DNA of 64,000 nt, from NCBI GenBank assembly GCA_903868595.1, contig CAIPVV010000004.1:1-64000 (forward strand), given 5' to 3'. Source of the stretch: an uncultured Pseudomonadota bacterium. Its GTDB lineage: Bacteria; Pseudomonadota; Gammaproteobacteria; Steroidobacterales; Steroidobacteraceae. How positions within the stretch are numbered: position 1 is the first letter of the stretch; the number at the start of each line of letters is the position of its first letter. Both the position numbers and the translations under genes were made by a program. Under the pieces are notes generated by a model. It ran no database searches. It was not told the DNA's origin and was given only the letters and a program-made list of their open reading frames with translations. Below are positions 10,593 to 18,517 of this stretch, one piece after another.

Positions 10593-11053
10593 AGCTGTTT
10601 TTTGTATCAAACGACCCCCCAGATATAGCGCCATTCCCGGCAACGTCAACCCATCCATCGCCTGCGATGCTTTAGCAATAGCGCACGACACTCAGCGGCA
10701 ATCCGTAGGCATTGGACGGCGTTGGTTGGCGGGCAAAATGCTTGCGGGTCGACTCCAGAGCCGCCGCTCTAGCGCCCATAAAAGGAGCGCAAGTTTGGAG
10801 GGCTTGCCGACTACGAGCTTGTAGTATTCGTTTTGCACGTCAATCACTTACGCTGACTTTTCAAGTGATGTCGGCGCGTTCGTGCAGCGCGGATGCCTTG
10901 GGTTGGGGGCGGCCGCCGTGGTGGCGGCGGTGGCGGTGACTTCCCGGGGGTCTCGGCCGCGGTCCGGGCGCCCCCGTTAGGGGGCTTCGGGGGTTCGCAT
11001 TACCGCCTGTTCTGACCCTAGAATGGCGACCTCTTTGTCCGGGGGCCTACACG
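10593..11053. other. Intergenic region upstream of the PQQ dehydrogenase
   Basis: About 460 bases without a gene. The left half is relatively AT-rich and carries an inverted repeat (10843-10869). The right half is G/C-rich, with a compact hairpin GCCCCC-GTTA-GGGGGC at 10970-10985 that lacks a U-tract. The hairpin sits about 70 bases before the dehydrogenase start, so it could be a leader structure rather than a terminator. No convincing sigma-70 promoter was found. Confidence 0.45.
10843..10869. repeat. Inverted repeat, 7-bp arms
   Basis: ATCACTT and its exact complement AAGTGAT are separated by 13 bases in the spacer between the SnoaL-like lipoprotein and the PQQ dehydrogenase, which are divergently transcribed. 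It could be an operator or a hairpin. Nothing in the sequence decides between them. Confidence 0.4.
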
Positions 11054-13204
11054 ATGAGTCGCGTCCGCTATCTGGGTCTCACTGCCCTGCTGTCCCTGTC
11101 ACTGCTGGGTTGCCAGAAGGCCAAGCCGCCCGAGCCCGTCAGCCCGCCTGCCGCGCAGGTCTCCGCCGCACGCCTCACCAAGGCTGCCGAGGAGCCGGGT
11201 CAGTGGATGACCTATGGCGGCACCTACGCCGAGCAGCGCTTCAGCACGCTGGCCAAGATCACGCGCGATAACGTCAAGGCCCTGGGCCTCTCCTGGTTCG
11301 CTGATTACGACACGAACCTACAGCAGACCGGAACGCCCTTGTTCATCGATGGTGTGCTGTACGTCTCCACGGCCTGGAGCAAGGTCTACGCGTACGACGC
11401 GAAGAGCGGAAAGCAGCTGTGGCAATACAACCCCAAGGTCCCGGGCGAGTGGGCCGCGAAGGTCTGCTGCGGCCTCGTGAACCGCGGCATCGCCGCGTAC
11501 AACGGGAAGATATTCGTCGGTACGCTCGATGCGCGCCTGGTCGCGATCGACGCTAAGACCGGCAAGGAAGCCTGGTCGACGGTCACGCTGGATGACGCCA
11601 ATCGCGACGCGCCGATACAGCGCTACTCGATCACGATGGCGCCGCGCGTCGTCAAGGGCAAGGTCATGATCGGCGCCTCCGGTGGCGAGTTCGGGGTGCG
11701 CGGCTGGATCGCGGCGTACGACGCCGAGACCGGCAAGCAGGTCTGGCGCTTCTACACGGTGCCCGGTGATCCGTCCAAGCCGCAGGAGAACGCGGCCCTG
11801 GAGAAGGCAGCCAAGACCTGGCCCAAGACCGGAGACTGGTGGTCGGTGGGCGGCGGCGGCACCGTGTGGGATGCGGCCGTGTACGACCCCAAGACGGACC
11901 TGTTGTACTTCGGCACGGGTAACGGTACGCCCTGGAACGACCAGCATCGTGACCCCTCGGGTGGCGACAACCTGTACCTGGCCTCCATCGTCGCGCTGAA
12001 GCCGGATACCGGCGAGTACGTCTGGCACTACCAGGAGACGCCGGCCGACACCTGGGACTACGACGCGGTCAGCCCGATGATGACGGCGGACATCACCGTC
12101 GACGGCAAGGAGCGTCACGTCATCATGCAGCCGTCCAAGAACGGCTTCTTCTACATGCTGGATGCTGCCACGGGCGAACTGCTGCGGGCTGCGCCGTTCA
12201 CGGACGTCAACTGGGCCAAGGGCGTGGACCTGAAGACCGGTCGCCCCAACGTCGTCAAGGAAGCGCGCTACCACGACAAGCCCTGGAACCTGCAGCCCGG
12301 CGTGCAGGGTGGGCATGGCTGGCATGCGAACGCGTTCAGCCCGGAGACGGGCCTGATCTACATCGCCACGCAGAATGCGTATTTCCCGATGGTCGCGGAC
12401 CCGAAATACAAGCACACGGACGTGGGCTACAACCTGGGCCTGGACTTCACTGCGCCGATGACCTACTACCAGAAGAACCCGAAGGAAAAGTCGGGCTTCG
12501 TGGGCTACCTGCAGGCCTGGGATCCGGTCAGCGGCAAGCAGGTCTGGAAGGGGGAGGAGAACCAGGGTCCGACGGGCGGCGCGCTTGCGACGGCCGGCGG
12601 GCTGGTATTCCAGGGCGGTGGCAGTGCCTCGGAGCTGCGCGCCTACGACGCCAAGACCGGCGAGAAGGTGTGGAGCGTCTCCACGCAGACCGCTGTGCTC
12701 GCGCCCCCGATCACCTACGAGTTGGCCGGCACGCAGTACGTGGCGGTGAGCGTCGGCGGCCCGGTGCCGGGCGGCTATTTCGCGCCCAACTACTCGCGCC
12801 TGCTCGTTTTCGCGCTCAACGGCAAGGCTGTGCTGCCGCCCACCAAGGAATACACGCCGCCGCCGATCGACCCGCCAGCCGCGGATGCCAGCCCGGAGGT
12901 CGTGCAGCTGGGTAGCGAGCGCTACGGCAGCTATTGCGCGGCCTGCCATGGCCAGAACGGGCAGACGCGTGGTGCGACCTTCCCGGACCTGACGCGCACG
13001 CCGCTGCTGCACACGCAGGAGGGATTCAACCAGGTCGTCCTGCAGGGTGGCCGCACCGATAAAGGCATGGTCGGCTTTGACTCGGTGCTGAAGGTGGAGG
13101 ATGCCGCGGCGATCCGTGCCTACCTCATCGCGCGTGCCACGGAGTTGAAGAACGCACCGCCGCCGCCGGGCACTGCTCCGAAGCAGGCGCACGAGGAGAA
13201 ATAG
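11054..13204 (+). CDS. PQQ-dependent quinohaem alcohol dehydrogenase, lipoprotein, lanthanide-type site
   Basis: A 716-residue periplasmic alcohol dehydrogenase that oxidises alcohols with PQQ and passes electrons to its own c-haem. A lipoprotein leader (LLSLSLLGC, Cys20) suggests membrane anchoring. The eight-bladed propeller holds the vicinal disulfide Cys138-Cys139, metal ligands Glu212 (GGEFGVRG) and Asn290 (GTGNG), and catalytic Asp335. Asp337, in DTWDYDAV, occupies the position that in XoxF-type enzymes coordinates a lanthanide. Repeated W-motifs such as AYDAKTGEKVW mark the blades. A C-terminal cytochrome c domain has CAACH at 628-632 and a likely Met672 axial ligand (KGMVGF). No PQQ-synthesis or cytochrome partner genes are adjacent. 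Confidence 0.92.
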   Translation: MSRVRYLGLTALLSLSLLGCQKAKPPEPVSPPAAQVSAARLTKAAEEPGQWMTYGGTYAEQRFSTLAKITRDNVKALGLSWFADYDTNLQQTGTPLFIDGVLYVSTAWSKVYAYDAKSGKQLWQYNPKVPGEWAAKVCCGLVNRGIAAYNGKIFVGTLDARLVAIDAKTGKEAWSTVTLDDANRDAPIQRYSITMAPRVVKGKVMIGASGGEFGVRGWIAAYDAETGKQVWRFYTVPGDPSKPQENAALEKAAKTWPKTGDWWSVGGGGTVWDAAVYDPKTDLLYFGTGNGTPWNDQHRDPSGGDNLYLASIVALKPDTGEYVWHYQETPADTWDYDAVSPMMTADITVDGKERHVIMQPSKNGFFYMLDAATGELLRAAPFTDVNWAKGVDLKTGRPNVVKEARYHDKPWNLQPGVQGGHGWHANAFSPETGLIYIATQNAYFPMVADPKYKHTDVGYNLGLDFTAPMTYYQKNPKEKSGFVGYLQAWDPVSGKQVWKGEENQGPTGGALATAGGLVFQGGGSASELRAYDAKTGEKVWSVSTQTAVLAPPITYELAGTQYVAVSVGGPVPGGYFAPNYSRLLVFALNGKAVLPPTKEYTPPPIDPPAADASPEVVQLGSERYGSYCAACHGQNGQTRGATFPDLTRTPLLHTQEGFNQVVLQGGRTDKGMVGFDSVLKVEDAAAIRAYLIARATELKNAPPPPGTAPKQAHEEK

Positions 13205-13232
13205 GGATCTGGGCGTCCCGAAAGGCGCGCCC

Positions 13233-13925
13233 TCAGGGATCCACCTGCCGGACCAGCAGCCCATGCCAGCCGGTGCGGTAGGTCTGGAAGCCGGGTGACG
13301 CCGCCTGGGCGACGACGACCTTCGCGGGGTCCAGGTGCGCCGCGGCGGCTCCGCGGGCTGCGCGCAAGAGCGGGGCGCGCTCCGGAAAATCCGGTCGCTG
13401 CTTGCCGGTGCGGTCCGAGGTATCGGCCAGGACCAGCCCGTCCTGGTCGACCACGCAGGCACGCGTAGTCCGGCGTTCGGATGCGCCAAGCGGCACCTGC
13501 TCCACCACGCGCTGGCCCAGTGCCGCCCAGTTGAAGACGATCCCCAGCACGCCCGGCATCCGGGAGTCCAGGCGCGTCGTCTCGCGCAACGGACAGGAAG
13601 AGATCAGCACGCGCTGCTCCGCCACGAGGGGTGACCGGTGCACGGACTGGAAGCCGAAGTCATCGGCGGTCCGCGCGGCCGGGGTGGAACTAGACCACGG
13701 GGCCCCGGTGAGGTTGCGCCCGACCGAGGGATACTGCGCCGGTCATCCGTTGGCGATAAGACGCCCCCAGGTGTCAGCCAGGATCCGGTCGACGTACACG
13801 GTGTAGGACTTGAGGATGTCGCCTAGGCGCTGGCTCGCATAACGGCAATTGGCAAGGCTCGGATCCGCCAGGTCGTTGATGGCTCGAACGGATTCGCGCA
13901 AGTGAGCAGGCCGCCCGGGGATAGG
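13233..13925 (-). pseudogene. Sensory/chemotaxis-type protein, N-truncated and stop-interrupted
   Basis: One minus-strand frame carries a helical segment (DLADPSLANCRYASQRLGDI) and then, after an in-frame TGA at 13743-13745, a sensor-like domain: YPSVGRNLTG, DDFGFQSVHRSPLV, RVLISSCPLRE, GIVFNWAALGQRVVEQ, CVVDQDGLVLADT, FQTYRTGWHGLLVRQ. The pattern resembles the cache/GAF-like C-terminal part of chemotaxis-linked sensors. The single TGA is the only interruption seen in the domain. The N-terminal part is missing, and the methyltransferase gene now ends at 13954. A GTG at 13643 is internal and not a true start. Confidence 0.6.
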
Positions 13926-13953
13926 TGGCAGCAAAGAACCGACAGCGCGTGCG

Positions 13954-14784
13954 TTACTGCTTGACCGCCAGCACGCCGTCGCCCGCCAGCTGCGGCTTGA
14001 ATCCCGCGCGCACGAGCCGGCGGGAGACTTCCTGGGGCACGTCCCGTCCGCTGGTGAGCTTGTTGGGCGTGCCGGTGTAGTGGAACAGGCGACCCTTGCG
14101 CACGAGCACGCGTGCCAGCTGGTCGTAGAAGTCCTGCGAGTACAGCTCCCCGGCAATGCCGAAGCGGGGTGGATCGTGCAGGGCGGCGTCGAAGCTTAAG
14201 GGCGGGAGCGTGCGGATCTGCGCTGCCACGTCCGCATGCGCAAGCGACAGCGCGCCGCCGACCACGGGCGACCAGGGGTTCAGTCCCCGCAGCCAGATCA
14301 CGCTCTGGTTCTTCTCGAAGGAGCTGATTGCCAGCGCGCCGCCGCTCAGCGCGCAGGCCGCGAAGTAACCCAGCCCACCGCAGGTATCAAGGACGCGCTT
14401 GCCGCGGGGCTGGATGAGGGCGACCTTGCGCTCGGCATCGGCATAGGGCGACACGTGCAGCGTCGGCAGCATCTTGATGCCGTCGATCTCGAAGGTCGGG
14501 GGGCCCCAGTCGGTGGGTACCAGCTTGATCAGCGAACCCTGGAAGCGTGCGACCGGTTCAAACGCTTCCCCCCTCCAGTAGTAGATCGTGCGGTCCTTGC
14601 AGACCGTGGGGTACGGGAAGTGCTGCCCCGCAGAGGAAAATCCCGCGGTATCCACGTCAACGCGCTGCGTGCTGCGCTCCAGATCCAGCGAGCAGTCGAC
14701 GTGGCGCAGTCCCTCCGCGGCGGCGGCGCGCAGGCGCGCGAGCACCGATGCGGTGAGCAGGGGGCCCGTACCTGGATGGGCCAT
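13954..14784 (-). CDS. Class I SAM-dependent methyltransferase
   Basis: A 276-residue protein with a Rossmann methyltransferase core: motif I VLDTCGGLGYFA, an acidic loop SSFEKNQSV, and a DPPRFG motif near LHDPPRF that is more typical of RNA/DNA or spermidine-synthase-like methyltransferases than of small-molecule ones. The N-terminal 100 residues have an unassigned beta-rich domain (FPYPTVCKDRTIYYWRGEAF). The ATG at 14784 lies 2 bases after the stop of the TlpA-like gene, so the two are almost certainly co-transcribed. The substrate is unknown. Confidence 0.75.
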   Translation of the reverse strand: MAHPGTGPLLTASVLARLRAAAAEGLRHVDCSLDLERSTQRVDVDTAGFSSAGQHFPYPTVCKDRTIYYWRGEAFEPVARFQGSLIKLVPTDWGPPTFEIDGIKMLPTLHVSPYADAERKVALIQPRGKRVLDTCGGLGYFAACALSGGALAISSFEKNQSVIWLRGLNPWSPVVGGALSLAHADVAAQIRTLPPLSFDAALHDPPRFGIAGELYSQDFYDQLARVLVRKGRLFHYTGTPNKLTSGRDVPQEVSRRLVRAGFKPQLAGDGVLAVKQ

Positions 14785-14786
14785 GG

Positions 14787-15308
14787 TCAGTGCCTGCCCG
14801 GGGCAACCGTGAAGGCCTTGCGGATCATCTGCTGGGCCTCGGGGCTGTCCCACTCCCGTGAGCCGTAGGTCTTGGACAGGACGCGGCCGTTGGCATCCAC
14901 CAGCACCGTCAGCGGCAGGTTCCTGGCACCCAGCATGTGTTCCATCTGCAGGTGGGAATCGATGTACTGGGAGATCGTGGCGTTGGTCATCCGCATGAAC
15001 GCCTGCGCCGCCTCGGCCTCATCGTCCGTGGAAATGCCGATGAGGGAGAACGACGGCGTGAGGCCAAGCCACGCAAGGCGCTCCAGGGAGGCCATTTCCT
15101 CGCGGCAGGGTCCGCACCAGCTGGCCCACACATTGATCAGCAGCGGCTTGCCGCGGTAGCTGGAGAGCTTGCGGGCGGGGCCGTTCAGACCCTGAAGCAG
15201 CGCCTCGCCCAGCACCTGTCCGACCTGGATCTCGCCTGGCGTGTTCGCACCGGCCGCGGGCAGGCAGGCAGCCAGCAACAGCACAAGGGAAAGGGCGGTG
15301 CGCTTCAT
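14787..15308 (-). CDS. TlpA-family thiol:disulfide oxidoreductase
   Basis: A 173-residue thioredoxin-fold protein with a signal peptide (MKRTALSLVLLLAACLPAAGA), so it acts in the periplasm. The active site is WCGPC within NVWASWCGPCREEM, followed by a cis-Pro region LPLTVLVDANG. A lipobox-like Cys sits in the leader (LAAC), so membrane anchoring is possible. Members reduce c-type cytochrome apoproteins, copper proteins or other periplasmic thiols; this one is too divergent to pick. It is the first gene of a two-gene unit with the methyltransferase. Confidence 0.88.
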   Translation of the reverse strand: MKRTALSLVLLLAACLPAAGANTPGEIQVGQVLGEALLQGLNGPARKLSSYRGKPLLINVWASWCGPCREEMASLERLAWLGLTPSFSLIGISTDDEAEAAQAFMRMTNATISQYIDSHLQMEHMLGARNLPLTVLVDANGRVLSKTYGSREWDSPEAQQMIRKAFTVAPGRH

Positions 15309-15600
15309 AGTGCCCCGCTACATGCCAGTTTGAGGCGCAGAACGCAACGCCACGCTCGCCTTGTAGCACGCTGCGGGCCTCCGCACACCGGACCACGCGG
15401 GTTAAGAGCTTGAGAAGGTTATCTATTTTTATGTTGGTGATCGCCGGAGCGCAGCGTGGCAGGTCGCTTGCGGGCTTGCCTCGTCACGGGCAGCCGCAGT
15501 CCGCAAGCGGGCGGTCAGCCGCAGCCGGCGCGCGGCGGGGAGATCTCGGACGGCCCTGGGCACTGCAGTCCCCTGGTGCTCCTGGCGGTTGGCGCAGACT

Positions 15601-15640
15601 ACGGCGGTACGGGGGTACGGGGGTACGGCGGTACGGCGGT
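15601..15640. repeat. Five tandem 8-bp repeats
   Basis: Five copies of an 8-base unit, ACGGCGGT or ACGGGGGT, lie at the left edge of the decayed effector locus. An 8-base unit changes reading frame on expansion or contraction. The surrounding frame is already broken, so present phase variation is doubtful. Confidence 0.8.
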
Positions 15641-15660
15641 GCGGCCTAATCCGTGCGCTG

Positions 15661-16157
15661 CGGGTGCTGCACGGCCGATCCGCGATCCACCAGCCCGTGA
15701 TGGTCGCCGAGTTCAAGAGGATATACAGAGAGGAGCGCATCGACGACCAGCTGGCCTGCTTCGTCGGCCAGGCAAGCCGCGCGGTCAATCTGTTCGCCCG
15801 CCTGCGTGGTTCTGGATCGCCACCTCCCTCGCGCTCGGCTGCACGCTGGTCTACACGGGCACCTCGACGCTGGGCATCCAGGTGCCGGAATGGATGCATG
15901 CCTCGCTGTTCGACGTCCTGCCCATCACGCTGCCGGTGGTCGCCGCTGCGCTGATCTGCCTGATTTCCCTCAACGACCTGCAGCGCCGCGTCGCCCGCTA
16001 CCGTGCAATGCGTACGGAGCTGGAGGCCGGACGGCCCCAGATTGGGTTCTGCGATACTTGGAGCAGTATCGAGCGGGTCGTCTTGAAGATCGAGCGGGCG
16101 CGGCTGCAGGAGGTTCTGGAGTGGCCCTCCACGACCAGCTTCGCCGAGTCGCATTGA
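15661..16157 (+). pseudogene. Frameshifted 2TM effector-like protein
   Basis: Two pieces of one protein lie in different frames. The first (about 15694-15807) reads VMVAEFKRIYREERIDDQLA. The second (about 15804-16157) holds two hydrophobic helices (WFWIATSLALGCTLVY and PITLPVVAAALICLISL) and then a conserved-looking tail, NDLQRRVARYRAMRTELEAG and ERARLQEVLEW, ending at a TGA. The architecture resembles SLATT/2TM membrane effectors that accompany nucleotide-sensing defence genes. The N-terminus is lost and there is a frame change near 15805. The family name is an inference from pattern memory. Confidence 0.5.
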
Positions 16158-16197
16158 ACTCGGAGGCCGGCCTTGCCGGGTTGGAATCGATGACCCG

Positions 16198-16470
16198 ATG
16201 CAACAGGGTTTCCGGTACCGCGCCTTCATCAACTATTCGCATGCAGGTGCAAAGTGGGCGAGGAGGCTGCACCGCCGCCTGAAACCTATCGGCTTCCCCA
16301 AGTGCTCCTGGGGCAGCCGACGCCCTTCGCGCCGGTCCCGGTGCGCAGCGCGAAGGTGTTTCGCGACCGGGACGAGCGGGCCACGGCAATGAGCCCGGGC
16401 TCCACCCTCACGGAGGCGCTGGAGCAGTCTGCCTTCCCAATCGTGATCTGTTCGCAGGCCGCATCGCGCT
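16198..16470 (+). pseudogene. TIR-domain protein remnant (frameshift, truncation)
   Basis: From an ATG at 16198 the frame reads QGFRYRAFINYSHAGAKWAR, a typical TIR beta-1/alpha-1 opening. After base 16281 the TIR continues only in the next frame: ETYRLPQVLLGQPTPF, KVFRDRDERATAMS, TLTEALEQSAFPIVICSQAA. Loss of a single G at CTG-(G)AA explains the shift. Similarity stops at about 16470, before the segment with the catalytic glutamate, and is followed by unrelated sequence. The gene is therefore dead. It lies 40 bases after the 2TM remnant, so the two probably formed one defence or signalling unit. Confidence 0.7.
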
Positions 16471-16575
16471 TCTGCCGGCGGCGCGTTTGGATGTCATCGG
16501 CCACCCCTACGACACGCGGTTCGTGCCGTCGATCCCGGGCATGGGTTTCTGCCGCGAGAAGGGCGCTAGCCGCAG

Positions 16576-17430
16576 TCATTCGGCTGCGGCTTCCTCCAGG
16601 CGTCTCTGACGCTCCTCGGCCTCGCGCCGCTCGTCCTCGATCACCTCGAGGACGCCGATGACATCCACCTCGGTCTGGTCGAACTCAAAGCGCCCGGTCA
16701 GCGCCGACTCGGGCTTGAGCTCGCCACTCTCGTAGAGCTTCCAGATCTCGTGTGCATACTGCGTCTCCAGCAGCTCCGGCGCCGCGCGGCCGAAGGTCTC
16801 GCGCATGTTGTTCACGTCGCGCTCCAGCATGCGAAACGCGTTGTTGTTGCCGGCCGCGTTGACGGCCTGCGGCAGGTCGATGATCACCGGGCCTGAGGCA
16901 TCCAGCAGGACGTTGAACTCCGAGAGATCCCCGTGGATCACGCCGGCACACAGCATCTTCACGATCTGCTCGATCAGGAAGCTGTGCCAGGTGAGCGCCT
17001 GCTCCGGCGTCAGCTCCACATCGTTCAGTCGTGGTGCGGGCTGGCCCGCCGCGTCGCAGACCAGCTCCATGATCAGCACGCCGTCGAATACGCCGAATGC
17101 CCGCGGCACGCGCACGTCGGCGGCGGCCAGGCGGTAGAGGGCGTCGACCTCGGCGTTCTTCCATTCGGTTTCCTGGACGCTGCGCCCATGGCGGCCGTGC
17201 TTGGCCAGTGCCCGGGCATCGCGACTGCCGCGCGTCTTGCGTCCTTCCTGGTACTGCGCGAGCTTGTGGAAGCCGCGATGGTTGGCGTCCTTGTAGACCT
17301 TGGCGCAGCGAATCTCCGCCCCGCAGGCCACCAGGAAGACGGAGGCTTCCTTGCCACTCTTGAGGCGCCGCACGACCGAGTCGATGATTCCGTCCTCGAT
17401 GAGGGGCTCAAGTTCGCGTGGGGTCTTCAT
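16576..17430 (-). CDS. RIO-family serine kinase
   Basis: A 284-residue atypical protein kinase of the RIO1 family. It shows a flexible ATP-binding loop (RRLKSGKEASVFLV), catalytic lysine region (RCAKVYKD), RVPRAFGVFDGVLIMELV, the catalytic HGDLSEFNVL (Asp as base) and VIIDLPQAV for the metal-binding Asp. The C-terminus is a charged helical tail (ERREAEERQRRLEE). Bacterial RIO kinases are widespread in proteobacteria but their substrates are not known. I chose the ATG at 17430; a TTG at 17439 is possible. It is divergent from the GST gene with about 210 bp between starts. Confidence 0.88.
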   Translation of the reverse strand: MKTPRELEPLIEDGIIDSVVRRLKSGKEASVFLVACGAEIRCAKVYKDANHRGFHKLAQYQEGRKTRGSRDARALAKHGRHGRSVQETEWKNAEVDALYRLAAADVRVPRAFGVFDGVLIMELVCDAAGQPAPRLNDVELTPEQALTWHSFLIEQIVKMLCAGVIHGDLSEFNVLLDASGPVIIDLPQAVNAAGNNNAFRMLERDVNNMRETFGRAAPELLETQYAHEIWKLYESGELKPESALTGRFEFDQTEVDVIGVLEVIEDERREAEERQRRLEEAAAE

Positions 17431-17576
17431 TGGCGGCAAGTGTAGTGATTATTTTCCCTGCCGTGACCGCGATCGGGCCCGGCAGGGGCTGTAGGGGCGG
17501 CCGCGCCCGCGGTACCCGGACGCAGGGCCGGCACAGGTGGCGCGGGCCGGGTGATTCCGGCGCCTGCCGGCGGCGG

Positions 17577-17582
17577 TATAAT
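17577..17582 (+). promoter_or_regulatory. Candidate -10 hexamer before GST gene
   Basis: An exact TATAAT stands 59 bases upstream of the GST start in otherwise very GC-rich spacer. No good -35 is visible 16-18 bases upstream (only a weak GATTCC region), so this is suggestive rather than firm. Confidence 0.3.
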
Positions 17583-17641
17583 CTCGCCACTGCTGGGGTC
17601 GCAGCGTACGCGACCGCCGGTTCAGGTCAGGCCCGGGCCCC

Positions 17642-18322
17642 ATGTACACGCTCTACATCGCCAACAAGAACTACTCCTCCTGGTCGCTGCGGCCGTGGGT
17701 GCTCATGCGTACGCAGGGCATCCCGTTCACGGAGAAACTGATCCCTTTTGGCCCGCAGCCCGCCGGCCAGTCGATCGCCGAGCTCACGCCCAGCGGCAAG
17801 GTGCCCTGCCTGAAGGATGACGCCCTGTGGGTCTGGGACTCGCTGGCGATCGTGGAGTACCTGGCCGAGCGACATCCCGGCGTCTGGTCGGCCGATGCCA
17901 GCGCTCGCGCCTGGTCGCGCAGCGCGGCGGCCGAGATGCACGCCAGCTTCGGCGCGCTGCGCACGCATTGCGGCATGAGCTGCGGCCAGCGGGTCATGCT
18001 GCAGGCCGTCCCCGCCGCCGTCGGCGCCGACCTGGCGCGCCTTTCCACGCTCTGGGAGCAGGGACTGGTACGTCAGGGCGGGCCCTTCCTCGCCGGGCGT
18101 GCCTTTACCGCTGTCGACGCGTTCTTTGCGCCGGTGGCGTTTCGCATCCAGACCTACGGGCTGAAGTTGAGCCAGAACGCGCTGGACTACGCGGCGCGGC
18201 TGCGGGCGCTGCCCGCCATGCAGCAGTGGTATGAGGAGGCGCTGGCGGAGGTCTGGCGCGATCCGGAGCACGAGTCGCAGGTTCGGGCGAGCGGGCGGGT
18301 GCTGGAGGACCTGCGGGCCTAG
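17642..18322 (+). CDS. Glutathione S-transferase family protein
   Basis: A 226-residue cytosolic protein with the thioredoxin-like GST N-terminal domain: NYSSWSLRPWVLM places a Ser in the usual catalytic loop, TPSGKVPCL carries the cis-Pro, and DSLAIVEYLAE is the glutathione-gamma-Glu binding segment. The all-alpha C-terminal domain follows (AEMHASFGALRTHC, FTAVDAFFAPVAFR). GSTs conjugate or isomerise electrophiles using glutathione; this subgroup (SSWSLRPW type) is largely uncharacterised. It is probably monocistronic. About 195 bases downstream to the next gene show nothing. Confidence 0.9.
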   Translation: MYTLYIANKNYSSWSLRPWVLMRTQGIPFTEKLIPFGPQPAGQSIAELTPSGKVPCLKDDALWVWDSLAIVEYLAERHPGVWSADASARAWSRSAAAEMHASFGALRTHCGMSCGQRVMLQAVPAAVGADLARLSTLWEQGLVRQGGPFLAGRAFTAVDAFFAPVAFRIQTYGLKLSQNALDYAARLRALPAMQQWYEEALAEVWRDPEHESQVRASGRVLEDLRA

Positions 18323-18517
18323 GCGGTGGAGTGTTCCCGCCTGGGTCTGTTCTGCCTGACGACCGTGCTGATGCCGCTCTCGCCGGGCCTGCGGGGCGGC
18401 AGCTCGCCGATGCCTCCAATCGATTCGTGAATCTGATGGGCTCCAGGGGATGGGCAGCCCGGCGCTGTCCTCCGGGACGTCTATACGAGCTCCCCGCAGG
18501 CGTGGTAATACCTAGCC

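Noticed and set aside
10970-10985. GCCCCC-GTTA-GGGGGC hairpin as an intrinsic terminator
   Set aside because: No U-tract follows, and the nearest upstream gene on that strand is far away. Kept only as a possible leader hairpin.
17449-17641. Possible tRNA or small RNA in the spacer before the GST gene
   Set aside because: No cloverleaf, no TTCRANNC-type T-loop with matching stem, only GC-rich inverted bits.
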